From contig JAIPDI010000056.1 in the NCBI GenBank assembly GCA_021737785.1, positions 1-33,857 of the forward strand: a stretch of 33,857 nucleotides of DNA, read 5' to 3'. A model generated the notes under the pieces. That model searched no databases, had not been told where the DNA came from, and saw nothing but the letters and a program-made list of their open reading frames with translations. The translations under genes were made by a program, and so were the position numbers. Shown here one piece after another: positions 23,950 through 32,724 of the stretch; within the stretch, counting starts at the first letter, position 1, and every line of letters begins with the position of its first letter. The DNA is from Deltaproteobacteria bacterium (GTDB lineage Bacteria > Desulfobacterota > DSM-4660 > Desulfatiglandales > Desulfatiglandaceae).

Positions 23950-24711
23950 ATGAAGATTTCAATCGGTTCGGACCATGCAGGATACCAGTATAAGGAGATG
24001 ATCAAGAAATATCTTGAGGACAAGGGACATGCGGTGCATGACTTCGGCACGGATTCGGATACGTCGGTCGATTATCCCCCGTTTATACGCGCTGCGGCCT
24101 TGGCGGTCCAGAAGGGGGAATGCGATCGGGGCATTGTCCTGGGGGGATCCGGCAATGGGGAGGCCATGGTGGCCAACCGGCTTAAGGGCATCCGGTGCGC
24201 CCTCTGCTGGAACAGGGAAACCGCCCTCCTTGCCAGAGGGCACAACGACGCCAATATGCTCTCCCTGGGCGCCAGGATGATCCCGGCCGATCTGGCCCTG
24301 GAGATCGTGGACGTCTGGCTCAATACCCCCTTTGACGGCGGGCGTCATATCTCCCGGATCCGGCAGATCGATGACACCCCCACAGGCAAGGATACGCCCG
24401 GCCGGGGCACAAAAGACGGACCGGCTGAAGGGGTCAGGTCATCCATCGTCCGAGGGGATGGACCTTACCGGGAGGACACTGAAAATTATGACCTTCTCAT
24501 TGCCTTCCGGTATATCAAGTACATCGAAGGCAAAAACAGCATCGAGTTTCAAGTGGATCCGGGAATAAAGACGCCGTCGCTGATTCATGTCCCGTCCCAG
24601 GACCGGTGGAATTCGGAGTTCCCGGAATGGGCCAGGGATCGGAGGGATGAGATCCTCGGCCGCATCAAGGAAAAGACCCTGCACATGAAATTGGAATTCA
24701 AGGATTTTTGA
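23950..24711 (+). CDS. rpiB: RpiB/LacAB-family sugar-phosphate isomerase with C-terminal extension
   Basis: A 253-residue protein. Residues 1-141 form a ribose-5-phosphate isomerase B domain: SDHAGYQYKE at 7-16, DYPPF at 41-45, GGSGNGEAMVANRLKGIRCAL at about 65-85 and HNDANMLSLGARM at 98-110. In place of the E. coli catalytic cysteine it has the GSGNGE form with E71, as in actinobacterial enzymes, where glutamate is the base. Residues about 142-175 are a charged linker. Residues about 176-253 are an extra domain (YDLLIAFRYIKYIEGKNSIEF, WARDRRDEILGRIK) not in standard RpiB, whose length is about 150. A strong AGGAGG precedes ATG 23950; the open frame upstream runs through repeat DNA and is not part of the gene. 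It may isomerise ribose or ribulose 5-phosphate or a related sugar phosphate. Confidence 0.88.
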   Translation: MKISIGSDHAGYQYKEMIKKYLEDKGHAVHDFGTDSDTSVDYPPFIRAAALAVQKGECDRGIVLGGSGNGEAMVANRLKGIRCALCWNRETALLARGHNDANMLSLGARMIPADLALEIVDVWLNTPFDGGRHISRIRQIDDTPTGKDTPGRGTKDGPAEGVRSSIVRGDGPYREDTENYDLLIAFRYIKYIEGKNSIEFQVDPGIKTPSLIHVPSQDRWNSEFPEWARDRRDEILGRIKEKTLHMKLEFKDF

Positions 24712-24712
24712 G

Positions 24713-24733
24713 AATTGGGGGCCTCGCCCAATT
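24713..24733 (+). terminator. Weak hairpin after rpiB
   Basis: Arms AATTGGG (24713-24719) and CCCAATT (24727-24733) follow directly after the rpiB stop. No T-run follows; the next bases are GAAAATAG. It could help end transcription, but it is not a standard intrinsic terminator. Confidence 0.3.
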
Positions 24734-24847
24734 GAAAATAGTGGAATGCTGGATTTCCGGAATGGATGGGCTGGAAAACGTTGCGCCTGCGGCGTGATTC
24801 AGTTTCTCTGATGTCACGTTAAACGTGGTTTGGACAGGGGGGGTACC

Positions 24848-26281
24848 ATGGCGAAGAGATCTTTCCTATACACGGTTGTTTTATGTGTTGCGATCCTGTG
24901 GTTGTCGCTGCCGGCCCATGGCAGGGAGATGCCCGAGGTGATGTTCATCCTGGATGCATCGGGGTCCATGTGGGGACCGGCGGGCGATATTCGTAAGATC
25001 GAGGCGGCCAAGGAGGTCATGGCCAAGGTGGTACCGGCACTGCCGGACGGGGTCGGGGTGGGTCTGACCGTCTACGGCCACCGCAAAAAGGACGACTGCA
25101 GCGACGTGGAGATCATGATCCCCTCAGGATCGACCGACAGGGCCGGGCTTCTGGCCAAGGTCAAGGCGATCCGTCCCAAGGGGATGACGCCTATGGCGGC
25201 CTCGGTCAGCATGGTTGCCGATGCGTTGAAGCTCAAGGAGGGGGAGACCACCATCATCCTGGTCAGCGACGGAATCGAGACCTGCGACAAGGATCCCTGC
25301 GCAACCATTAAGGGGCTTAAGGATTCGGGCATTAAGTTCATCCTCCACGTGGTCGGTTTCGGGGTCGACCAGAAAGGGAGAGACCAGCTCACCTGTTTCT
25401 CCGAGGCCGGCGGGGGGACATATTTCCAGGCGACCGACGCCCAATCCCTCCTGGCCGCTTTAGAGACGGTCCAAAAAGAGGTCGCGGTCAAGGTGGAGGA
25501 GGCCAAAACCACAACGGTCAAGGCCCAGACCCGATTGGGCAAGCTCAAGATCACCATGCCAGAGTCGGCAATCAAGACCCAGGGCGAGATTAAAATCGTC
25601 CGCGTCAAGGATAACAAGGTAATCAAACTGGCCAAACCCGAGAGCGAAGGAACCCATCCCCTCCTGGCCGGGGAGTATGAGGTGGTTCTCCAGTTCAACA
25701 ACACCAACTACAAGCCGGCCAGCGAGGCCTCTTTGGGCCGGTTTGAGGTCAAAGGGGGAGAGGTCACGGAGATCCATTTAGGCGCCATGGTGCTCAACAA
25801 GGCCAAGGGATTAGGCGATGCGGCCGAGGCCGTCGTTATCCTGCCCGCGGGGAGCGACACGCCTTTTGTCCGGAACGATGCCGGCGGCAATGATTACTAT
25901 CTCTGGAGGACCAAACCGCTTCCGGCCGGGACCTATGATCTGGGCGTGGTGTACGGCAGATCGCCCGACCTGTTCAGGGTGGTCAAGGGGATCGTCATCG
26001 AGGCGGGAAAGGAGACCGTGGTGACGCTGGACTCGGGCATCCAGATCACGCCCAACCCTCAGATCGTCTCCTGGCAATTGACCCCTTCAGGCCGGGAGGA
26101 GTGCATCCTCAAGGTAAAACGCCGCTGGGACAACGACTACCCGCTCTGGAAGGCATTTCCGGTCACGCCCGGTACATACGATCTCGGGGTTTTCCTGAAA
26201 GGGATGGATGAACCGCTCCCTGCAGGGGAGGGCATTGAGATCAAAAAGGGCGAAGTCCTCCTTTTTGATCCCGGGCTGTAA
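24848..26281 (+). CDS. Secreted VWA-domain protein with tandem C-terminal beta modules
   Basis: A 477-residue exported protein. A signal peptide (about 1-25, ending PAHG) leads to a VWA domain (about 29-215) whose metal site is complete (D36-x-S38-x-S40 in DASGSMWG, with later GMTPMAAS and LVSDGIETC). A lysine-rich, mostly beta region follows (about 225-325). At the C-terminus two similar modules each contain YxLWxxxPxxPGTYDLGV (about 355-370 and 440-455), so a duplication is likely. VWA proteins of this class bind protein partners at the cell surface or in the periplasm; the ligand is unknown. I prefer ATG 24848, with a G-rich stretch upstream, over a TTG six codons earlier. It stands alone and converges on the GNAT gene. 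Confidence 0.85.
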   Translation: MAKRSFLYTVVLCVAILWLSLPAHGREMPEVMFILDASGSMWGPAGDIRKIEAAKEVMAKVVPALPDGVGVGLTVYGHRKKDDCSDVEIMIPSGSTDRAGLLAKVKAIRPKGMTPMAASVSMVADALKLKEGETTIILVSDGIETCDKDPCATIKGLKDSGIKFILHVVGFGVDQKGRDQLTCFSEAGGGTYFQATDAQSLLAALETVQKEVAVKVEEAKTTTVKAQTRLGKLKITMPESAIKTQGEIKIVRVKDNKVIKLAKPESEGTHPLLAGEYEVVLQFNNTNYKPASEASLGRFEVKGGEVTEIHLGAMVLNKAKGLGDAAEAVVILPAGSDTPFVRNDAGGNDYYLWRTKPLPAGTYDLGVVYGRSPDLFRVVKGIVIEAGKETVVTLDSGIQITPNPQIVSWQLTPSGREECILKVKRRWDNDYPLWKAFPVTPGTYDLGVFLKGMDEPLPAGEGIEIKKGEVLLFDPGL

Positions 26282-26329
26282 AAAAGAAAGGGTGATCATG
26301 GTTTCGGAAGCGGAGCGATGGTCGCCCGG

Positions 26330-26830
26330 CTATTTTCTTGGGGGCATTATATTGGCAAACACGCCCAACTCGTGTCCGGTTCTCTCATTGATGAAGGTTC
26401 CCGCCAGAACCATCCCTTCCCTGTAGGTCATCTTGAGGGGGGGGGTGTTGTCCATGCGGATCGTCACATAGACCTTTTTCCCGGTGGATCGTTCAATCAG
26501 CCCCCTTATCAGCCTCCCTCCGATACCCGATCCCCTGTATTCCGCCCTTACAGCCGTGTATCCCCTCTCCAGGTATCCGGAAAGATCGAGGCCTGTGGCC
26601 GCTTCAAGCTTCTTTCGGTAGGCCTCCTTCGGGTACTTGTGGGTGGATGTGCCTACGACCGTTCCCTCGTGCTCCGCATATGCGACAAGAAAGGCGTTTT
26701 GAAGATTTTCCCTGACCCATGAGGTCCCCACGCCGCTTCCCGCTTCGATGAGGCAACTGATCTGTTCAAGGGTCTCCGGCGGGATTTCTTCCGGGCGCTT
26801 GAAATGACAGGTGATGGGCGATATTTTCAT
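26330..26830 (-). CDS. GNAT-family N-acetyltransferase
   Basis: A 166-residue acetyltransferase. The acetyl-CoA binding motif A is RAEYRGSGIGGRLIRGLIE (about 108-126), following a beta strand of the form YTAVRAE. The C-terminal motif B segment has NTPPLKMTYREGMVLAGTF. Enzymes of this fold acetylate amines of small molecules, peptides or proteins; the substrate cannot be told. ATG 26830 has GGGGA 5 nt upstream, so I prefer it to the GTG at 26851. It lies 45 nt downstream of the adenine-deaminase-like gene on the same strand. Confidence 0.82.
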   Translation of the reverse strand: MKISPITCHFKRPEEIPPETLEQISCLIEAGSGVGTSWVRENLQNAFLVAYAEHEGTVVGTSTHKYPKEAYRKKLEAATGLDLSGYLERGYTAVRAEYRGSGIGGRLIRGLIERSTGKKVYVTIRMDNTPPLKMTYREGMVLAGTFINERTGHELGVFANIMPPRK

Positions 26831-26875
26831 AGGTTCCCCACGTCCCGGCACACAGGTTCGTTCCGATTCAGGGCA

Positions 26876-28597
26876 TTACCAAGGCTCCGTCATATCCAGA
26901 TCTCTCCTCGGCCAGAGCACCTCGTCCTTTCGGATGTCGATCACCCCCCGGTAGTTGATCCGCACGTCAGGAAGAAAATCATTCGGCAGAAAAACCAGGG
27001 TATACAGCGGATCGTGAAAGGGATACCCCCTGTGGGAGAGGAACGTCTTCAGATCACGCTCTTTTTCCGCGGCCCTGTCCACCGAGGCGTCGGACATGAT
27101 GCCCCCCAGGGGGAGGGGGAATTCAAAGGCAATCTTTCCGTTTTCAACGGCCACGATCCCGCCTTTGATCTCCAGCATCCTGTTTACGGCCGCGGCCATG
27201 GCATCTGGTTTGCGACCTATGACCAGGATCTCCGCGGCGGTATTAAACGAAGCAGCCAACCCTTCCACGCGGTTTCCAAATCCCTGGATGACGCCGTTGG
27301 TCGCCCATCTCCTCTCCTTATGGAGAAGTGTCAGAAAGGAGAATCCTTCCCGTGCGCCGAGATCCAGGCGGCCCCCCTGGACATCGAATTCGATCCACTC
27401 CGTCCGTGTGATGACGGCACTGATCAGTCTTATGACGGGAAAGCGTATCCTGTTTTCAGACGAGGCGATTTCAAACAGGTCTCTTTCCGCAGACCAGTTG
27501 CCCCTGACAAAGGAGCCCGGTGGAAAAAACCGATCCCAGTCGATCTGTGGGAAGGGCGCGATGAGGCGGCCCTGCCCGGCCACAAGTCTCCCCTTGGAGA
27601 TGACGGTTTCCGGCGTGGGGTGAAGGAGGTCTTTTAAGATCAGAATGTCGGCATATCTCCCCGGTGCGATCCCTCCCACCTCCTGGTCCATGCCATAGTA
27701 GACGGCCGGGGTGATGGTCACCATCTGATAGGCTCGGATGGGATCGATCCCCTCTCTCAGGGCGATTTCCAGGATGTGGTCTGTGACCCCGAACTCCTGA
27801 TAGAATGCAGGGGATGAGGAGTCGCTGGTCAACATGATGCGTTTTGTAGACACCCTGTCTCTGGTGACCACCTTAAGCAGATCGCTCAGGTCCTGCCGGA
27901 GAGAACTCTCTCTCAGAAAGACGTAGAGACCCAGCCTCAATCTGTCCAGGACCTCCTGGGCCGTGATGGCCTCGTGACAGGAGGCCACGCCCCCCCTTGA
28001 TATGTCGTTGAGCTGGTCGTAGCGGGCCCCCGCGGTATGACCGTCCACCCGCTTGCCAAGCCCCTGCGCGATCCTGATGATCTCCATAATCTTCGGATTT
28101 CCCCTTATCAGCTCGTGCCACCGGGTGATCTCCCCTAGCGACTGCACCAGCGGATGTCTGAGCAGTTTCTCCAGATTTTCGATTGAAAAAAGGTCATTTT
28201 CGCCCGCCATCGGGGTCTGGGGAACAGCCCTGCAAAACCAGAAGTATTTGACGGGCATGTCTGAGAGGGACTCCATGAATCGCTGAAAAAGATCCGGACC
28301 CATGAGGAGGTAAAAGAGGAGATTGTCGCAGAAGAGCGTCGTGGTTCCGAGGGCGCAGGCCATTTCGCCGAAGGTGAGGGGGTTGTAGACAAACCAGGGG
28401 TGAAAATGGGGTTCGATATAGCCGGGAACCAGGACCTTGCCGGTGGCGTCCACAGTCAGGGCATCTTGGCCCGCTGCATCGTTCCGGGGCCCCACATACC
28501 AGATCCGCTCCCCTCTTGCGACCACGTTCATTTCCAGCAATTCACCGGAGTAGACGTTAAGCACCGTGCCGCCCTTTAAGAAGATATCTGGTTTCAT
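26876..28597 (-). CDS. Adenine-deaminase-like amidohydrolase
   Basis: A 573-residue member of the amidohydrolase superfamily with the two-part architecture of adenine deaminase (Ade): a small beta domain, a TIM barrel with metal site, and a C-terminal domain with GNRVEGLAASFNT and a final stretch near DVRINYRGVIDIR. The first metal motif is PGYIEPHFHPW rather than the usual GFIDxHxHIESS, so it is a diverged subgroup. Other likely ligands are DGHTAG, SCHEA and LTSDSSSP. Adenine to hypoxanthine is the probable reaction, but another purine-like or N-formyl substrate is possible. The start is uncertain: ATG 28597 or GTG 28606, neither with a strong ribosome site. It lies downstream of mtnA, between it and a GNAT gene. 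Confidence 0.8.
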   Translation of the reverse strand: MKPDIFLKGGTVLNVYSGELLEMNVVARGERIWYVGPRNDAAGQDALTVDATGKVLVPGYIEPHFHPWFVYNPLTFGEMACALGTTTLFCDNLLFYLLMGPDLFQRFMESLSDMPVKYFWFCRAVPQTPMAGENDLFSIENLEKLLRHPLVQSLGEITRWHELIRGNPKIMEIIRIAQGLGKRVDGHTAGARYDQLNDISRGGVASCHEAITAQEVLDRLRLGLYVFLRESSLRQDLSDLLKVVTRDRVSTKRIMLTSDSSSPAFYQEFGVTDHILEIALREGIDPIRAYQMVTITPAVYYGMDQEVGGIAPGRYADILILKDLLHPTPETVISKGRLVAGQGRLIAPFPQIDWDRFFPPGSFVRGNWSAERDLFEIASSENRIRFPVIRLISAVITRTEWIEFDVQGGRLDLGAREGFSFLTLLHKERRWATNGVIQGFGNRVEGLAASFNTAAEILVIGRKPDAMAAAVNRMLEIKGGIVAVENGKIAFEFPLPLGGIMSDASVDRAAEKERDLKTFLSHRGYPFHDPLYTLVFLPNDFLPDVRINYRGVIDIRKDEVLWPRRDLDMTEPW

Positions 28598-28695
28598 GGG
28601 TTTCACAGATCCAAAGGTTTCCTTCCCGTTTGAATGTGGGTGAGAGACGGTTTTTGACGGCGCTCAAGAAACCGGAGATCCGGGGGGCCAAGCCC

Positions 28696-29748
<1,053 letters not shown>

Positions 29749-29760
29749 GTCCTTGTCCCT

Positions 29761-29794
29761 GCTGGGTTCTGGATTCTGGATACTGGATACTGGT
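29761..29794 (-). repeat. Low-complexity repeat, family B, inverted copy
   Basis: On the minus strand, tandem CCAGTATCCAGTATCCAGAATCCAG-type units. They sit 12 nt before the mtnA start codon. They share the unit with 22319-22396 and 19554-19587. Confidence 0.7.
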
Positions 29795-29806
29795 TAATAG
29801 ATCAGC

Positions 29807-29850
29807 GGGTTGTTGAGTTCATTGGGCTTGTTGAGTTTATTGGGTTGAAC
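29807..29850. repeat. Tandem repeat, ~17-18-nt unit
   Basis: About 2.5 copies of a unit of the form GGGYTTGTTGAGTTYATT, between the family B and family A blocks in the ilvE-mtnA spacer. Confidence 0.65.
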
Positions 29851-29917
29851 GTCGCGGCATCGGGTTGCTGGCCCGGGCCGATATCCCTTACGCCTCTTTC
29901 ACCTTATGCCTAACGCC

Positions 29918-30028
29918 CTTGTTACTCCTTACTGCCTACTCCCTACTCCCCGCTCCCTACTCCCTACTCCCCGCTCCCTGCTCCCTGCTCCCCGCTCCCT
30001 GCCCCCTGCTCCCCGCTCCCTGCTCCTA
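29918..30028 (-). repeat. Low-complexity repeat array, family A, abutting ilvE
   Basis: About 110 nt of tandem GGGAGCA/GGGGAGC/GGGAGTA units on the minus strand. The array starts at the ilvE stop codon itself, where TAG runs into GAGCAGGGAGC. The same unit occurs in the + strand at 22248-22308 within the carbamoyltransferase gene. Confidence 0.75.
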
Positions 30029-31099
30029 CCCGATCTTCACCACCCATCCATAAGGGTCGGGTTTGTGTCCATACTGGATGGCCACGATTTCATCATACAA
30101 CCGGCGGGACAGTTCGCCCATCTTGCCTCCGGCCACGATAAAATCCTCTCCCTTGTAGGTGATCTGGCCCACCGGGGAGATGACGGCAGCCGTGCCCGTG
30201 CCGAAGGCCTCTTTGAGCGTAGCATTTCTGGCGGCCGCAATGACCTCATCAATGGTGAGGGACCGCTCCGAGAGCCTTATCCCCCATTCCTTGACGATCT
30301 GAATGACCGAGTCCCGGGTGACGCCGGGGAGGATGCTCCCGTTCAAAGGCGCGGTGATCAGTTCATCATCTATGAGGAAAAACATGTTCATGGTCCCCAC
30401 CTCTTCCACGTATTTCCTCTCGGCCGCATCCAGCCATAGCACCTGGGTGAAGCCCTTTTTCTTGGCCTCTTCCGCGGCCAGGAGGCTCGCGGCATAGTTG
30501 CCCGAGGTCTTGGCTTCGCCGGTCCCGCCGATGGCCGCCCGGACGAAATAATCCTCCACATGGATCTTGACCGGGTTGAGGCCCTCTTTGTAGTAGGCCC
30601 CCACCGGGCCGATGATGATGTAAAAGAGATAGGCGTTGGCCGGCCGGACACCCAGGTGGGGTTCGGTGGCGATCATGGTGGGCCGGATGTAGAGCGATGT
30701 GCCGCCGCTCTTCGGGATCCAGTCCCTGTCCACCTTGAGAAGCTGTTTCAGCGCCTCCATGGCCAGATCCACATCCACCTCCGGCATGACCAGTCTTTTG
30801 GCTGAGCGGTTGAGACGTTTGAAATTCTCGGTGGGCCTGAACAGATATATCCCGTCGTTCGCCCCCCTGTAGGCCTTCAGCCCCTCAAACACCTCCTGAC
30901 CATAGTGAAGGACCATGGCGGCCGGGTCGATGGAGAGGGGTCCGTAGGGTTCGATCCGGGGGTTGTGCCAGCCTTTTTCCGGGATCCAGTCCATCTTGAA
31001 CATGTGATCGGTAACGATGTCGCCGAAACCGAGGTTGGATTCATCAGTGGGTTTTGTTCTTCGTTCATGTTCCTCTGCCTGGTTCACTGTAATTTCCAT
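30026..31099 (-). CDS. ilvE: Branched-chain amino acid aminotransferase
   Basis: A 357-residue fold-type IV PLP aminotransferase that interconverts leucine, isoleucine or valine and their 2-oxo acids. The length and the N-terminal extension fit the BCAT type II group. The PLP lysine is K197 in AKTSGNYAAS. The region LHYGQEVFEGLKAYRG (about 65-79), EVGTMNMFF and the SILPGVTRDSV loop are conserved. The start is ATG 31099, with AAGGAG 6 nt upstream; the open frame upstream is not coding. A sigma-70-like promoter lies just ahead. The gene is divergent from the TRAP cluster, and a GGGAGCA repeat array begins at its stop codon. It could also serve methionine salvage by transaminating 4-methylthio-2-oxobutanoate. 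Confidence 0.95.
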   Translation of the reverse strand: MEITVNQAEEHERRTKPTDESNLGFGDIVTDHMFKMDWIPEKGWHNPRIEPYGPLSIDPAAMVLHYGQEVFEGLKAYRGANDGIYLFRPTENFKRLNRSAKRLVMPEVDVDLAMEALKQLLKVDRDWIPKSGGTSLYIRPTMIATEPHLGVRPANAYLFYIIIGPVGAYYKEGLNPVKIHVEDYFVRAAIGGTGEAKTSGNYAASLLAAEEAKKKGFTQVLWLDAAERKYVEEVGTMNMFFLIDDELITAPLNGSILPGVTRDSVIQIVKEWGIRLSERSLTIDEVIAAARNATLKEAFGTGTAAVISPVGQITYKGEDFIVAGGKMGELSRRLYDEIVAIQYGHKPDPYGWVVKIG

Positions 31100-31144
31100 G
31101 GTGCGCTCCTTCACAATTAGGATTGTGCGATTCAAAAATGGTAA

Positions 31145-31173
31145 TAAATAGCACATTGAATTCACAATTTCAA
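31145..31173 (-). promoter_or_regulatory. Putative ilvE promoter
   Basis: On the minus strand TTGAAA (31173-31168), a 17-nt spacer and TATTTA (31150-31145), 46 nt before the ilvE start. Confidence 0.6.
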
Positions 31174-31187
31174 CGGACAAAATGGAG

Positions 31188-31216
31188 TTGACAACAACCT
31201 CTTTGTATGGTGTTAT
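31188..31216 (+). promoter_or_regulatory. Putative TRAP-cluster promoter
   Basis: A perfect TTGACA (31188-31193), a 17-nt spacer and TGTTAT (31211-31216), 55 nt before the first gene of the TRAP run. The -35 boxes of this and the ilvE promoter are only 14 nt apart, so the two promoters may share a regulator. Confidence 0.6.
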
Positions 31217-31271
31217 CTGAGATCGAATGAAAAGGGGGTAACCGTTTAACCATGCAGGGAAAGGAGGGAAC

Positions 31272-31703
31272 ATGAAACAGTGTAAAGGCGTATTCCTATG
31301 GATGGTGGTGATCGGGGCGGCAGTCTGCCTGGGCCTGTGGGCCGGCATGGGGGGGATGGCCCAGGCCGCAGAGGGAGACTTTGCCTGCGCTCAGGAAGAC
31401 AAGATAAGCAAAGACATCTCTCCCGAGGCCCAATTGGAAGGGTTGACCTGCTTCTTCAAGAAATATGAAGGGGCACAGGTCCTTCATTTCAAATTGGCCG
31501 TCAAGAACGTCAGCGACACACCTCAACGGTACCGTGTGCATATTTTCCTGGATAACGGCAAGGCGGTGGGAGGTCTCATCCCGGCAAAGACCAAGAAGGG
31601 GCTGGTCAAGCCGGGGCAGAGCGCTGAGTTTGTCTACCCTGTCACCGGGATGACGGACAAGGCCGGTTCGGTGGACCTGAAGATTGCCACAGTCAAAGAG
31701 TAA
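31272..31703 (+). CDS. Small secreted protein upstream of the TRAP genes
   Basis: A 143-residue exported protein. A long signal peptide (about 1-32, ending AQA) precedes a mature part of about 110 residues with two cysteines (C39 and C60) that could form a disulfide, and a beta-sandwich-like pattern (LHFKLAVKNVSDTPQRYRVHIFLDNG, KPGQSAEFVYPVTGM). The pattern recalls FxLYD/periplasmic Ig-like folds, but I do not recognise the family. AAAGGAGGG precedes the ATG. It is the first gene of the TRAP run, 29 nt before the solute-binding gene, which suggests an accessory role in binding or stabilising the transporter. That is inference. Confidence 0.8.
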   Translation: MKQCKGVFLWMVVIGAAVCLGLWAGMGGMAQAAEGDFACAQEDKISKDISPEAQLEGLTCFFKKYEGAQVLHFKLAVKNVSDTPQRYRVHIFLDNGKAVGGLIPAKTKKGLVKPGQSAEFVYPVTGMTDKAGSVDLKIATVKE

Positions 31704-31732
31704 CCGATGACAGTTCAAGAAAGGGAGGTCGA

Positions 31733-32710
31733 ATGACTATGAAAAAGCTGAGTATGTTGTTGATCATTATCGCGGCCCTGTCTCTGATGGTGGCAGCACC
31801 GGTTGGGGCCAAAACCGTCTTTCTCGGCATCGGCACCGGCGGCACCGGCGGCATCTATTATCCCTACGGCGGGGGCGTGGCCGAGATATGGACCCGATAT
31901 GTGCCCGGCGTCAGGGCGGTGGCAGAGGTCACGGGCGCGAGCGTGGAAAATGTCAAGCTGGCTTCCAAGGGCGAAACCGTGGTGGGCGAGGTTATGGGCG
32001 ATGTGGCTGTCGCCGGCTATGAGGGGACCTCCAAGTTCAAGGGACAGAAGCAGAATATCCTGTCCATGGCCATCATGTACCCCAACCTGCTTCAGCTGGC
32101 GGTGATGAAGGACGGCTCGATCACCGACGTGGAGCAGATCAAGGGGAAGACCATCAGCTCCGGGAGTCCCGGCAGCGGCACCAATTTCATGGCCGAGGTG
32201 GTGTTTAAGGCCCTCGGCATCCCTTTGGATTCTTACAAAGATTCCCGCCTGTCCTTTACCGAGACCGCCAATGCCCTAAGGGACGGGACCATTGAGATGG
32301 GGACGTGGTCTGTGGGGCCGGGCACCAGTTCCATCATGGATCTGGCCACCACCCATGACATCCGGATACTCCCCTTTACGCCCGAACAGACGAAGAAGGT
32401 GCTGGCGGCCAACCCGACCTATTCCGCGGTGGAACTGGCTGGGGGCGTATACAACGGCGTGGACAAGCCGGTGCCCACCATCGGCGTCTGGAATGTGCTG
32501 ATCTGCCAGAAGTCCCTGGACACCGACCTGGTGTACAAACTGGTCAAGGCCCTGTACGAACACAACGACCTGCTTCGCAAGATCCACCCCTCGGCGGCGT
32601 ATACCACCCCTGAAAATGCGGTGAAGTACTCGCCGATCCCGCTCCATCCGGGCACGATCAAATACCTCAAGGAAAAGGGGATTCAGGTACCTGAAAAGCT
32701 GATTCCGTAA
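31733..32710 (+). CDS. TAXI-family TRAP transporter solute-binding protein
   Basis: A 325-residue periplasmic receptor of the TAXI type, which catches a solute and passes it to the TRAP permease. The signal peptide (about 1-26, ending VGA) is followed by the family-diagnostic GTGGTGGIYYPYGG (about 35-48). Later blocks include KGKTISSGSPGSGTNFMAEVVFKALG and a C-terminal HPGTIKYLKEKGIQVPEKL. Length is standard. GGGAGGT lies about 5 nt before the ATG. Known TAXI systems move glutamate or other carboxylates, but the ligand cannot be read here. The DUF1850 gene follows after 14 nt. Confidence 0.94.
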   Translation: MTMKKLSMLLIIIAALSLMVAAPVGAKTVFLGIGTGGTGGIYYPYGGGVAEIWTRYVPGVRAVAEVTGASVENVKLASKGETVVGEVMGDVAVAGYEGTSKFKGQKQNILSMAIMYPNLLQLAVMKDGSITDVEQIKGKTISSGSPGSGTNFMAEVVFKALGIPLDSYKDSRLSFTETANALRDGTIEMGTWSVGPGTSSIMDLATTHDIRILPFTPEQTKKVLAANPTYSAVELAGGVYNGVDKPVPTIGVWNVLICQKSLDTDLVYKLVKALYEHNDLLRKIHPSAAYTTPENAVKYSPIPLHPGTIKYLKEKGIQVPEKLIP

Positions 32711-32724
32711 CGGGGTGACGGGAA

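Noticed and set aside
29749-30025. SAM-type or other riboswitch upstream of mtnA
   Set aside because: The leader consists of tandem repeats, and no riboswitch core or terminator could be recognised.
29918-30028. CRISPR-like array
   Set aside because: The units are 7-8 nt, directly adjacent and variable. There are no spacers of constant length and no cas gene nearby.
31100-31348. N-terminal extension of ilvE (83 extra codons in frame)
   Set aside because: It would overlap both divergent promoters and the start of the neighbouring gene. ATG 31099 has AAGGAG and gives a normal length.
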